Assembly (NCBI RefSeq): GCF_021134715.1
Contig: NC_060022.1
Location: forward strand, 3,539,001 to 3,603,000
From: Daphnia pulex
Taxonomy: Eukaryota > Arthropoda > Branchiopoda > Diplostraca > Daphniidae
Length of the DNA: 64,000 bases
Direction of reading: 5' to 3'
Within the stretch, counting starts at the first letter, position 1; every line of letters starts with the position of its first letter. This document shows, one piece after another, positions 46,574 to 58,717 of this stretch. The position numbers and the translations under genes are program-made. The notes beneath the pieces were generated by a model that was given only the letters and a program-made list of their open reading frames with translations, did no database searches and was not told the DNA's origin.

Positions 46574-49210
46574 TTGCTTGTGTAATTATTGTGCCTTTTT
46601 TTCTTTGGAAGTAAGCCAGTTGATTCCTCAACTATGTTTCGTTTATCTGAATTCCTACTTTTCAAAAAGTAAATCCATGCAAATACATCGAGGGCTGATT
46701 TTATTTAATTGTCGCACGCACAAAATCTCTCTCTCAAAAAAGAAAGGATCCCGTATTTTTAATGCCACCTCACGGAGTAAACACAATTTTCAGTATGTGT
46801 AGGTAGCCTAGTGGCACGTATCGTTGAGTAATTATGTATCTTAGTTATCGGTACGCCTACCTGTTTCGCTTTAACACTTTCATTGATGCAAAATCATTCA
46901 TCAGCCTTTGTTACGAGTTGACGACCCCCTTATTTTTGTCGATATGTAGTCATCTCACCAGTAATAAGACCAGTTCGCCATCAGCCGCTAAAAGCCCCAT
47001 GTGCTCATTTAATAATTAGGGTATTACAAAACTGATTGATTGATTGGATGAACCATGGTGAATGAACCATCTAATTTGACAGAAAGTGATTTACAGTAGC
47101 TTACACAAACTGGGGAGGGGAGTAGAACATTTTTTTTCTTTTTCTTTCAAAAAGTTTGGTTTCAAGAGCCACTAGTAGATGGCGCGAGGGTCTTCGTTAA
47201 AGAAGACAAACGACAGTCGACCATTTTCTTTTAGAGTTTTTCACTGAGTCTGAGAGGAAATGTATCGTTGCTCATTGCGGTTTACTTTTTGTTTTCCTTT
47301 TTCGTAATAAATGGTAATTCCTGCTTGGATGCATTAAGGTTACGGAGTGTAAATGTTTTGCGGTTTAATTTACAGGTAATATAGACTGAATTTCTACTTG
47401 AAAATTTGATCATCGCATCATGTGGCCTTATTAACTAACTGCTGGTCATTTTCGAAGTAGGCAGATGATTTTGCCAAAATGTCGCCTCATGCAACATGCA
47501 ACCTGTTCCGCATGTACGTTTTGTCACATGGAGAACAACCAACCAGATTAAGTCTGTGCTTTCTTTATTGCTGTCCAAGTTTGTTTCGTCACATGGAGAA
47601 AAAAAATAAGTAAGTAATTATGTTGATTAATTTTCTAAGCATAAGGCTACAAATTGAGTTAGTCGATGACTAAAGTATTAGGTCCAAAGTATTATCCTTT
47701 GCTTCTCTGTCGTGGAATTTTCAGCTAAATCAACTGAAATGTAGTTTACATGATTTAATTATTCATTCAGCAAGTAGGGCTTGAACGTCCTACATCCTTA
47801 ATTTCCATTGGTTTTGAAGTGTTTGAACTACATTTTTAAATTTTGGAAAAGCTTGTCAACTAAACTCCTTTATAACTTTTCTCAAAGTAATTGTGAGGGA
47901 TTGCATAGTTTAACTTTACTTCTGTCGTTTTGTTTTGTCACATGAGACTTCATTCCTAGATAGTAATTGTTTTTTTTTTCTCAAATAGGACTAGCAGGCA
48001 GGTGAAGTCTTAGCTTCATCTTCATTGCAATCTAATTCACACATGGATTTTTTCAGCCAGCCTGGTGAATGATAAAATTTTTATCTTGACCTTGTAATGT
48101 TTCATCAGTCACCTTTTAAAATCTGGAACTTCAGCCATCCAATTGTTTAAGCTGCATGGAATTCTCATTTTCCTATGCTGAGAACTTCAACAACATGTAG
48201 CTACACCAATTGAAGACCAGTAAGTTGATTATCTTATTCACTTTATTCGAAAATTAAATGTGTTGAGTAAGATGTAAAATTTCAAAAGTTTTCGGGAACA
48301 AAGCTTTGCTTTTATTGTTAAGTTTTTGGGATTTCATCAAAACAGTTCTTTCTTTCAATCATGTATTTAGTTACAGATTGTGTAAAGGGGAAAACAGTTG
48401 TACACAAGATAGTTTGATACAGAAAAAATATTTCTTTCAGTGGAGAGTAAATAGTTCCAATGAATTAGTATTTAAATCTTAGATGAGTCATCTACTTTCA
48501 TGTAAATTTTGTTTCAACAATAGCTATCAGATAATATTTTAAGAATATTTTATGTTTACATTAATTTCACTTGCATTGCAAGCATTTGCTGAAGATTAAT
48601 TCACTTCATTTTGGTTATAGGTTTATCGCTTATGTTCGCTTAGTTGCTGTCCGATGTGGCACGTTGTTGCTGCCTATTCCTTAGAAAGATCTTTCTGCAT
48701 CAAGTTCAACTGGTCGTTCCTTGGTGCTGGTGTCCTGTTACCGAAGTTGCATCATTATTTTGTTAAATTGTCATCGTGACTATTGCAGTTTAACGTTTAG
48801 AAGTTCAGAAGCAACAAAAACATATTTGGGATGTTAATGTCAACAAATAATAAACAAGTTTCCGGGATTGGGAAAGGAAAGTGGAGGATGTTGGAGGGGG
48901 GAGGGAGGATATTTAAAGTTTGGATAGAAGTTCAATTAATTTATAACCCTACAAACGTATTCCTACCAATCAATCTCCATACCCCACAAACATAAACCTT
49001 CCAATCCTTCAAACCCCGAAAATATACACCTACCAACCCTTAAATTTATACTCATAACCCTATAAACCAATGTTGAACCTTAACCATATAATATCTGTAA
49101 TAAATAAAAATAAATATATTATCTGAACCAATTTTTATTTTCTTTTTAAAATGTTAAAAAAATTTCAATAAACAGAGCGTCCGGTTCAAAACATATTTCT
49201 TCTGTACAAG
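46574..49210. other. About 2.6 kb without a supported protein gene
   Basis: No frame here has a domain. Three copies of a short motif TxGTCACATG(G)AGA occur near 47521, 47588 and 47937. Several AG/GT pairs with pyrimidine tracts could mark exons of a non-coding transcript, but this is speculative. A purine-rich patch (48866-48912, with runs of G) is followed by a G-poor, C/A-rich stretch (about 48940-49130). Confidence 0.35.
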
Positions 49211-49627
49211 TTAAACGCAACCCGCCACCACCGCTGCGGCAATGAGACAAAAAGCGATGTTTAGTTTTGCGGAAATCTGCGTCAGTCAAGTTACAAATTT
49301 TTCAAACAACTTCTGTCAGATCTTGCATTTAGTCTACTGGTGCAAATAGCGATCCTATGTGTTTGGTAGTTAAGAAAATGGTTGTTTAAAAAACAAACAA
49401 TGGTGAGTATTTCTTGCTACTCAGGACACCCTATTGTTTGTTTTTTAAACAACCATTTTCTTAACAACCAAACACATAGGATCGCTATTTGCAATAATAG
49501 ACTAGATGCAAAATTCTACGCCAGTTGTTGAATTAGAAAAATTTGTAACTTGACTGATGCAGATTTCCGCAAAAAATAAACCATGGCTTTTTGTTTCATT
49601 GGGTAGTGGGTTGCTTTGTTTAACTCG
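49211..49627. mobile_element. Foldback hairpin (MITE-like inverted repeat)
   Basis: Two inverted arms of about 190-198 bp (49211-49402 and 49430-49627) flank a loop of about 27 bp. The inner 80 bases of each arm are nearly identical: the block with AAATAGCGATCCTATGTGTT near 49345 is mirrored near 49490, and AAAACAAACAATGG is mirrored by ATTGTTTGTTTTT. Outer parts differ by scattered substitutions. There is no coding capacity. This is the form of a non-autonomous foldback element; its transcript would make a long double-stranded RNA hairpin. Confidence 0.75.
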
Positions 49628-51444
49628 CACATGCAATTGTAGGTTTTGTCTACGGCCCCCAGAGATAGTATCTGGACCGAGAAGAAGAGAGAAGTACGAG
49701 GCAAGTTTTACTGGGGAGATGTAGTCATACTAGGCTTCCGGGTTAGACTCATGACCCTCCAAAAGTTTTCATCGGATCATGCGCCTTCCAAGTCCCCGTT
49801 CGACCAGAGCCCTCCCCTCCTCCTGGTTTCACAGCGGGTGAGTGACCACCGGCGGGCGTTGGTTAGTGGTTAGTTAGGGAAACGGGGCCACAGAAAAGAA
49901 GGGAGCCCAGGTATGCACTTGCAATTTAGCTAACTACACAATTTATCAGTCTTGGATTACAGCATTTTCTCGTCGGTTTTCACCAGTGGATGAAGTCCAT
50001 GACAAGTAGCGAAGGATTACCCTGTAAGCAGAATGAACATTTATTTAGATGACAATAATATTCAAACAAGATTGTAGCGACAGAATAAGCAATACCTCAA
50101 ATAAAGATGCCCCGCTTAAGAAAGTAAAAAGGGAGATTCAAGGGTAGCAGCCACCAGCCAACAGGTTAGTAAACAAGGGACCTTGTTGACTTTCTTGAAA
50201 GGACATGACTTCTCATTAAGTCTGCCATTCAAATTTCGAAACCTGGAGTTTAGAACCTGTAAATAAAAAAAGAAAAATAAGTCAGCTTGTTTATAATTTG
50301 TGTTATCATGAGTTTGACGTATATGATCTAAAAGAATAAACAATTATCAGTAAACACTCAAAAGCGTCTCTTAAACATTAGATAGACGTAAGTGGAGATC
50401 AATACTTTATATACATGTTAGACTGCAATGGAAAAAGTTCAGTGACATGATAATTGATAAGTGAACTTACACATGAAACCACCAATTAGTTATCCAATCT
50501 TCTCTCGAGAAGATGAAATGAGAGATTGGTCTATGCTGAGGTTGGTGATCTAGCAAGTCCAATACAAACAGCAGATAATTATGACTTCTAATAAAAAACG
50601 AGAAGAATATATGTTTCAGCATTACATGAAATGCATAAAGCTAGTGTTGGTTATTACCTGTATCATTTCCATGGCTCATTCAGTAGAAAACAATGATTTT
50701 GAACAAAATAGTTGACGGTAGGCTGCACGACGGCCACGACCCTTTCACGTTTCCTCCTATAAGTTGATGAGAAACATAAGGAAACATTAAGGTTATCTAA
50801 CATTTACACGGAATAGAACACACACTGGAATTCTTGCTATTTCAGGCACAACATAGTACCTGGCAGGTCACATAGACTGTATGTGGCTTAGGGATTGATA
50901 TCATTTGGATTCATTTTATGAGGTCTTTCTTTTCATTGCTGGAACATTCATAAGGAGAGACAACTTGCACAGTCACACTGTATTTGAATGCCTTAGACTG
51001 GTTGTTGTATTTACAATTTGATTTCATGCACTGCAGTGCAGCAGACGAACTTCCGGGAGAACTAGAAAAGCGGTTGATGCCAATTCATGACAATTCTGAG
51101 AGCGGCAAAAGGTACTTACGCAGCTTAACGTTGTAAACTAATATTTGCACAAGGCAGATACAACACATTCGCAAAATATAATTAGTTATTAATAGTCATA
51201 GTTATGACAACAATGAAAACGCAGGAAATTGTCTTTGAAAATTCTAAAATGGCAACGCAGGTAGAGCTTCAGCGGCAGATAGTGATGTTTTTGTTTACAT
51301 TTCTACGCATTTCTACGGTCTTCGAGAGTCTTTTAGTCAGAGGGTCTTATACGTCTTATTACTTATAAGTATTTTAATAGCCTCGTACATTCTGTGACTT
51401 TTTGCGTAATTGAAGTGGGATATATGTGTAAAATCTAAATTTAT
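49628..51444. other. About 1.8 kb without a supported gene
   Basis: A relatively GC-rich stretch at 49640-49880 has a short open frame (49646-49873) but no known domain; it may be a worn-out repeat. A perfect 14-bp palindrome, TGCACTGCAGTGCA, lies near 51027-51040. The final few hundred bases are the promoter region of the next gene, with no TATA box seen. Confidence 0.35.
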
Positions 51445-52095
51445 ATGATGGAGACTTCTCATAATATAGTCCATTATGGTGGCTGTCATTGTGGTCAAGT
51501 GCGATTTAAAGTAGTAGCCCCTTCGATTGTAGTTGTCTTTGACTGCAAGTAATCCAATTATAAACTTATTATACGTTCGTTCCTTTCTTATTTTGCATTA
51601 TTGCATTGAATTATTTATTTCTAATAGTTGTACCATATGTACCAAAAAGCAAAACCGGCACTTCATTGTTCCATCAGTTAATTTTACTTTACTCGAAGGA
51701 AAAGACCAATTGAGTACATATACCTTTGGGACTCATCAAGCGAAGCATCAGGTTATTCTTTTATTCATTGCCAATCAGTTCATCTTGATTCTATTACTTA
51801 CTTTATATGTTTAAAATGTTTTTATTTTATCAGTTTTGTAAAACATGTGGAGTTCAGAGTTTTTACTTTCCAAGGTCTAATCCTGATGGAATTGGTAATA
51901 ATTTCAGTTAAATAAAATATAATACATGGGCCTTTAAAAATAATGTAAATTTTGAATTGATAATAAGGTATAATGCCTCACTGTGTTGATCAAGGAACAA
52001 TAGAGGATATCATCATAAAGACATTTAATGGCCAACAATGGGAAGATAGCATGGCACAATTTCCAGAAATAAAAAAATTTTCAGACCTCTCATAA
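51445..52095 (+). CDS. CENP-V / GFA-fold zinc protein
   Basis: Four exons (51445-51548, 51628-51751, 51834-51894, 51968-52095) encode 138 residues. The zinc-binding cysteines of the family are all present: GGCHCGQVRF, DCNCTICTKK and FCKTCGVQSF. Between them is HFIVPSVNFTLLEG, and the family feature of Gly-Thr-His (FGTHQAKH) is also present. The C-terminus continues IMPHCVDQGTI. Members with this CxC, CxxC, CxxC layout include vertebrate centromere protein V and bacterial glutathione-dependent formaldehyde-activating-like proteins. The short length and animal context favour a CENPV-like name, but centromere function has not been shown for most animal homologues. Two consecutive in-frame ATG codons start the gene (51445 and 51448). 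It ends 120 bp from the oppositely oriented Vps33A gene. Confidence 0.88.
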
Positions 52096-52215
52096 AAAAG
52101 AAGGGGCAACTGGTCTGGTTAAGTAGAGCACTTAACTCTTAATACACAGCAAAAATGTATGCAACACTCTTTTCATTTAGATGTAGAATTATGGGGTAAA
52201 TATATAACATTAGAC

Positions 52216-54773
52216 TTAGACTAGAGAGTTACCATTTAAAGTTTCAGATAAACTAGTAAGGAAACTCTCACCATTTATTATATTTGTCGTGGCAATCAGA
52301 TAATCTGTAGGTGCTAAAAAATTTTAAGGAAAAAAAAAGTTATTGTTTAAGTTGTTATTTGCAAAATATGTTGAACGCTAATTACTTACCATCATCCCTT
52401 TTAGATAGAAATCTAAGAGCAGAAATCTCTGCGTAGGTACATCCACCGAGGAAGAATACTAATGTGACCTTGGTTTCTTCAATCGAACTATGGACACTAT
52501 TTCTAGAATTTCCTAAAATACAGTCGAAGTGTGATTATAAGGTCTCATAAAAACTAAGAAACGGAAACAAACTTCTTAAATCAATGGAAATTGGTTGAGT
52601 TTCTTGAACCAAATGTCCTGGAATCAAATTAAGCACATCGGAAATCTGCTTCCATCCGGGCTTAGCTGCCCATTGAATCAATCGTACACTTAGTGGCGCG
52701 TAAATAGAATGTACATAGGAGATGTCAGTAGGTGTGATTTCATTGACGTCATCTACCGTAAGATTCAGCGCTCTCCGTATAACAGTAAAAGGACGATTAC
52801 TTTGCTGCAATCGAAGGAGACCACAAGCTTCAAGATTGTGAAGCGTAATCATGTGCTGGAATCCGTAAGCGTGAATAATTTCTCTTTTGTAGTGTTCTAA
52901 GACGCGCGGCTTCAGGCCACTATTGGCAGCAGATTGCAGACAAATCAAGCGAAGAATCTGTGATAATTATAAATGTAAAATAAAGGGAAATGGCAAAATG
53001 TATCCAACTGCCACTTCAGTTACCTTAGTCAATGGTTCCTGCTTACAAATGAAATCTTCAATGTATGGACAAACTTTGTCAGTATCAATTCCATTCAAAA
53101 GGTCTTGCTCCACTTGAAGGGCCTCTTGGAATGCTTCTGAAATAGTTATTTCTTTAATCAATTCAGCGACAGATGTATCTGTAAAAAAATTATGCGTAAT
53201 ACAGCTTAAATAATGCGTAATACAGCTTAAATAATGGCCAGGAAAAAATACGACAAAGTATTTACGTAGTGCTAAAGACTGTTTGGTGGCTTGCATCTGC
53301 GGTAGTTTTGCTACAAACTGCTTCAACTCGCTGACAGTTTTTGCTTCGTGTCGTTCTTCATACTGAGCTGAAATAGCTTTAGCTTTGCGACTGAGTGCAG
53401 TACCCACGGCTGAAAAGTTCTTGTCCCTGTGCAAAATAAATAACTTTAAAACTGTCGGAAGCAAAATTTGTCTGATTCAAAATTTCACCTCAAATCAGCG
53501 TAAAGCTCTTCGGCCGAGTTTAGAACAACAGATTTAACAGAGCTATCATCAGAGCGAGGTGACTGGCCCGCAGGTGAAGAGGCTTGAAACTTTTCTCCTG
53601 GAAGCTTGACTGTATCTAAATAACAATGAAACCACAAAATGCAAGTAAAATAATTGTTTTACACAGAAGCTAACAATACTTTCTTACTATGTTTTATTCC
53701 ATAGAATTCGTCGATAAGACCCTCATAGGTCAACTGAGTGACAACAGGAGTTATCAAATCTACAGTCCTATCAATGATCATGAGAGTGTCGAACAACGGA
53801 GACATGGGGGGATCACAGTCTACCCCAATATCACGTCGCATTCGAGTCATCAATTCGAATACGTTACGGGCATGGCGTCCCTTACCCACAACGTTGGGGA
53901 AAATGCCATATAAACTTTGGAGGGACATTAACCCATGAGCAATTTGGTGTAAGGAGCTGATTTCATTATCAACATATAGATCCTGGGAAGAAATTTGAAG
54001 AAATCAATGACAAGCAATCCCTTTCAAAGTTTGGCTCATAAATAAATACCTTGAAAACATTATCGAGTTCCATTGAAATGACATCACTATCCAGTGGGAA
54101 AAAATCAACAGGCAGTTCATCAATAGAAGTAAGAGTTCCATACACTCCTTTGTCCTAAATGAAGTAATAATTTTGTCAACAATTTCTTCTTCGCTGATTT
54201 AAGTAACTTTAACCAACCTTGAGCCGTTGCTCACATACTGCACTTCGTCGGGAGACAAAAATTAACTGATATTCCTTACTAGCAGAATGTCCTTGGCTTT
54301 CTTCGCTGAAATGTAAATTAACTAATTGTTGTCTATTTAAAGTTAAAATATGTAGATTATTCATACCTGTGCAAGTTATCTGCAATACAATCCATCAGCT
54401 CAACTTCAGGTCTTGTGATGAACAGTATATTTTTAACAGATATGGAAGGCAAACGCCCAGGTTTTAACTGGAACATTTTTACAACATCTAGTTCCTTAAG
54501 AAAACTGTATTCTGCCACCAAACCAATGGGGCCAGTGAGTTGTTCATCCCAAAATATCGCCTAGCATAATTGATGAATTTACGTAAATTTCTTAAATGGA
54601 ATAGCACACACCAAAATACCTTTGTTCCACTGAACTTCTCTAAAAGAGAAACAATATCCTGTAAAAATAACAAAACTGTTGACAAAATTTATTTTTACTG
54701 TATAAAATTGTACCTTTCTTGCCAACTCTCTCAGCATACTAAAGTTGACTTTGCCAGCTGATAAATGAGCCAT
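52216..54773 (-). CDS. Vps33A: Vacuolar protein sorting protein 33A (Sec1/Munc18 family)
   Basis: Twelve exons (54773-54714, 54658-54620, 54560-54367, 54305-54218, 54154-54050, 53982-53688, 53615-53489, 53426-53266, 53178-53024, 52957-52573, 52512-52390, 52313-52216) give 609 residues, close to human VPS33A (596). Characteristic parts are the N-terminal [48 protein letters not shown], the [11 protein letters not shown] motif of Sec1/Munc18 proteins, and the C-terminal [18 protein letters not shown]. Vps33A is the SM-protein subunit of the HOPS and CORVET tethering complexes that drive SNARE-mediated fusion at late endosomes and lysosomes (the fly gene is carnation). The last intron before the C-terminal exon and all phases fit. 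Intron 8 holds a 21-bp tandem duplication near 53190-53235. Confidence 0.95.
53190..53235. repeat. 21-bp tandem duplication in a Vps33A intron
   Basis: ATGCGTAATACAGCTTAAATA occurs twice in direct order with a 21-base period. It lies inside the intron between exons 8 and 9. It is a simple local duplication, perhaps polymorphic. Confidence 0.8.
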
Positions 54774-55301
54774 GGCTGCTTTGTTAATAAAATTTGACTT
54801 ATAAATTGGTAAACAGATTCGATCTGTTAGATTTAATTCTTTAAGATACGTCTAAGTACGTCGCTATTAACTGTCCAGATTCTAGATTTCTTAAGCGAAG
54901 GGTTTCCGAGCTTTTGTTTCTTTGTTTCTGATGAGGAAATATTTCGATTATTTCGTAAATGATTGGTATTGATAGTTGCTTTAAAGTATATAGTCAACTA
55001 GTAAATAGACCCAAGCTGAGAAACAGTGACCACTGACAAGTATCAGCACAACTGACAGCTTACAGTTGTAAACACTGAACAGCTGAGATAGGAACCATAC
55101 AGTGTTGCCATTTTCCGAAACGGCTATCCTGGACAGTTGGCAAAAGCGGCAAAAGCAAAACACGGATTATGGAAACACATATTACACTTTCCTCTCATTA
55201 GTCATTTCGCTTATCATAAAGTACATTAAATAAATTCATAATCATTGAACTCCTATTTTATTGGACGTCCACAAAAACAATCACCTTGTTTTAATGGTGT
55301 T

Positions 55302-57671
55302 TTAAAAATGGCGCTCTTCTGGCTTCAACTTGACAAAAGTTTCACTGACCTCCCACAGCTTCTTGGCTAATTCGAGGTCTTTTGCCAACTTGGACGTTTT
55401 AGCAATCTGTGATTTTAAAAAAATTGTATTTTTAATTCGAAAAATATTTAAAACTTGCATTGCAAATATTATTTCCGGTACATCTTTATCAACTTTTAGA
55501 TTATCGTTGTATGCATCAGCTTTGATTTGCAGGCATCTATATTATTAATAAATGTTTTTTGTTTTAAGTTAATATTTTACCTTACAATCGCTGAAATATT
55601 CTCCTGTAACGTTGGCGACTTCGTCAGCCACAGCCAAGTGAATACTTGTCTGCGCACCTTCTTTGGCCGACTGAAATATAGAAGGTAGACAGTTATAACG
55701 TTCAACGGATATGTAAATCAATCTCAGTAATGAATGAGGAAACAAAATTGAATTCTCAGTTTTCTCGTCTTAAACCTTTGAGAAAATAGAAGACACATGT
55801 GATGCAATTTTCACTAAAGTCTCATAAGGAAGGAAACGACCAAATTCAGTTTGAACGACACCCGGATGAAGAGCATTGACAGTAATGTTTTTACCTATAA
55901 GAAAAAATAATAAGTTAATATACATTTAATTTCTAGTGTATGTATGCTTGATGAAAATGAAGTATTCACAACTAATTAAACAGTGGAATGAGATTTTTTA
56001 AAATGCAGCAGAAAAAGAAAAAAAAATAAAAAACCTTAAAGAAAAGTGGAATGCAGACCGCGGCTACCATCTGGAACCCTAATTAAATTACTCGAGTAAT
56101 ATTTGGCTGAATCAGAATACAACAACATATAAAAAATGATGTTACATGTTGGAGCGTTGCGAAAGATTTCAGTTTTGACAGCACCAGGATGCAAACAGTT
56201 GACGGTTACACCTTATCGTATGCAACAATTGAATTTAAAATTGAGGTGATTAAAAATATCAAAATTAGCTTGAACTATCAAACAACAAGGTTGCTTCATT
56301 GTTGATCATTTAAATTTACTTGTACTTTAATTATTATACCGGATTTGATAACGAGAGGTGCGAGATGTCGAGTACAGAGAACTTGGCACAACTTGGAATA
56401 AAAGTATCTGGTAAAAAGTTGATAAGCGTTAAAATCAATCTGTGAAAGTCAATATAAAAAAGAAGCCAATATGTACACTGTGCCGGTATTGTAAGACAGT
56501 TCCGAATTTAAGTTGTTCAAGTCCAATGTGTTAGTCTGGGAGTGCGCCATGGAAGAGACGAATATAATACGAGAGGGAGCAGATTTTTTCAGCAAACCTT
56601 AGGTGAGGCACATACAAGAGCAAGAAGAACATGAGAGTTTTGTGCATCTGAATGGGTTTTTATGTTACTTTATATGTCATGTTTCGACCTAATTGTTATT
56701 AGGACTCTAAATAACTTTTCATTCCACCGTTGAATATTGGAATACTCATTCACCGAGCATGAAAAATTAACGAATAGCTGAATTCACCAAAAGGTTCGAG
56801 TTTCTTGGCCAGTTCTTTGCTAAATAAAACGTTGCAAAGCTTGGTGATCCCATAAATGTTGAGAATTTTATTATCGGATGGATCACGTTCAAATGTGAGA
56901 TCATCCAAGTTCAGTTTTTTTATCCATCTGTGAGCGGTTGAACTAACGTTGATGATGCGGACACTTTTTTCCACTTCTAGTTTGGTTCCAGCAGTTTTCA
57001 TCATCAACCCTTCAGTTTAGTTGAAATGATTTGATATCGACACATGAATGATGTATCGACCATATTGATTTCCTTCCACAGAAAAAACGCCACAAATAAG
57101 AGACTTACCTAACAGCAGATTGGTCAAAAGGAAGTGCCCGAAATGATTGCTCTGCATCTGAACCTCGAGTCCATCTTCTGTCAACTTCTTCTCAATGGTA
57201 GCGCAGCCAGCGTTATTGATTAGGACGTCTAAACGAAGCTCACTCTTGAGAATGTCTGCGGCAAACTTGCGGACGGATTTGAGCGACGTCAAATCAAGTT
57301 GGCGAATAAACACATTTTTGTTACGTGACTCACGAATGATGTCCTCTGCAGAAAGATGTGATAGAGAAAAACCAGCAAGATGAAATTAACCTATATAACG
57401 TTCAAGTGTACAAACCTTTTGCAATGGCTGCTTTCTTAGGATCTCGACATGCCAGAATGACTCGTGCTCCTCTCTTTGCCAGATCAAGCGCCGTTTCCTT
57501 GCCGATACCGGTATTTGCTCCTGTGATGATGACAGTTTTCCCAGTCAACTTCTTCGTACTGGTGCAAACTCCCGTCGTCAGGATGAGATACGCTTTTATG
57601 ACACCCAATACAACCAAAATTAGTAATCCAATTTGAGTCATAATGGACAACGAACACACGGAATTCAACAT
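55302..57671 (-). CDS. Retinol-dehydrogenase-like short-chain dehydrogenase with two alternative catalytic exon sets
   Basis: Isoform A (342 residues) uses exons 57671-57416, 57345-57109, 57009-56788, 55894-55776, 55670-55581 and 55406-55302. Residues 10-35 form a membrane anchor ([18 protein letters not shown]). Then come the cofactor motif [15 protein letters not shown] (Arg typical of NADP preference), NNAG, catalytic Ser in VSSTAHR, YGITK as the Y-x-x-x-K pair, and HPGVV. The C-terminus has [10 protein letters not shown] and EYFSDCK, as in RDH11-14 enzymes. These reduce or oxidise retinoids and other lipophilic alcohols and ketones at the endoplasmic reticulum or mitochondrial membrane. 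A second set of four exons between exon 3 and exon 4 (see the separate entry) can replace exons 3-4 in phase. A downstream start at 57641 is possible. The true substrate is unknown. Confidence 0.9.
56035..56597 (-). CDS. Alternative catalytic cassette (four exons) of the SDR gene
   Basis: Exons 56597-56477, 56407-56340, 56211-56146 and 56078-56035 lie inside the intron between isoform-A exons 3 and 4. Joined, they read from [20 protein letters not shown] (catalytic Ser region) through [12 protein letters not shown] (Y-x-x-x-K) and [17 protein letters not shown] to [15 protein letters not shown]. The first acceptor needs one carried base and the last donor ends in phase 0, exactly like the exons they would replace, so exon 2 can splice to the cassette and the cassette to 55670. 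The full isoform B would have 328 residues. All donors and acceptors are GT-AG, though two donors are weak. The alternative reading is a nested relic of a duplicated gene, but the open, phase-correct set with both catalytic residues argues for use. Confidence 0.75.
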
Positions 57672-58717
57672 TTTTCTAAAGTGGATTGTGTCAGCAGTTT
57701 GTCAAGACTATGGTGAAGTTTGAAATGGAGAGTTATCTCTGCATGTTAGTTCTACCTTGGATATGAATATTGTACGGTTATCATTATAGATACTAAGTGT
57801 TTATGTCTCATTGGTCTATCTGGCTTGAAGAGTAAACAAGATAACAATATAAGTACAAATTCCAAAAGAATTAACTGATGTCCTTCATCTATTAAAGTAT
57901 GTTTTGAAATGACTATACAACCTTTAGCCCTTTGAAAACTTGTTTCATTGAATGTGTAAAAAAAATTATGTTCAATTATGAAAAACTTGTTTTGCGTAAA
58001 ATTATCTACGTTACTTTAATGAAATGAAATACTGTACAATACAAGAAGGTGCATGGTCATTATGGCGACAGATCACTCTTGGGACTTGACGTGTGTGTGA
58101 CTTGACGTGTTAAACTGTTAATTTTCTTTTTTAAAAACAAAATAGCAGACGATATATGAATGCAAAATAATTGATCGATCTTTTCAACCCGGAAACCACC
58201 CCATATATCGATTAACTAACCGTTCCAAAGGCAGTTTAATCTATTGCCCCCGCCATCCGCCGGATGGATCGTAAATCGTATAAAAAACACCGCTACGAAC
58301 GTTAACAAGAAGGGATCTCTAAAAATCTCTAAAATATTCTAGTATTCTGAACAAATTATATGGGGGTGCAAGTGCAAGGGCTGTTAGGCTTATCTAACGA
58401 AAGAAGCTGTTAAGCGTAATCTCTCTGCAGACAACAAAGGCCTTTTTTTGTTTAAATTTTTATAGAGCAGTTATGGGAACTGAATCTGGTATTTATTTTT
58501 TTATTTTTCCTCGATGAGAACCAATGCGAAATAATTTGGTGTTATGTAAACAAAACCTGGACGGTGACTTTTAGGGTTTTACGAACCGTGAAATGCCGAT
58601 GTACTTTACATGGTGAGGCATTTCCGGTATCTGAAGGTCTTGTGATATTCGTAGGCATAGTCGTAAAACAAATAGTCATATAATAATGAATTTATGCAAA
58701 ATGCATAGTCATATAAT
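57672..58717. other. Intergenic, about 1 kb
   Basis: This stretch follows the start of the SDR gene and should contain its promoter. No TATA box is clear. A short direct repeat, ACTTGACGTGT, occurs twice near 58083-58108. No coding frame is convincing. Confidence 0.35.

Noticed and set aside
55776-56597. Reading the extra SDR exons as a separate, complete gene
   Set aside because: They lack an N-terminal cofactor-binding part and a C-terminal end of their own; the phases fit the surrounding gene at both ends, so alternative exons of one gene explain them better.
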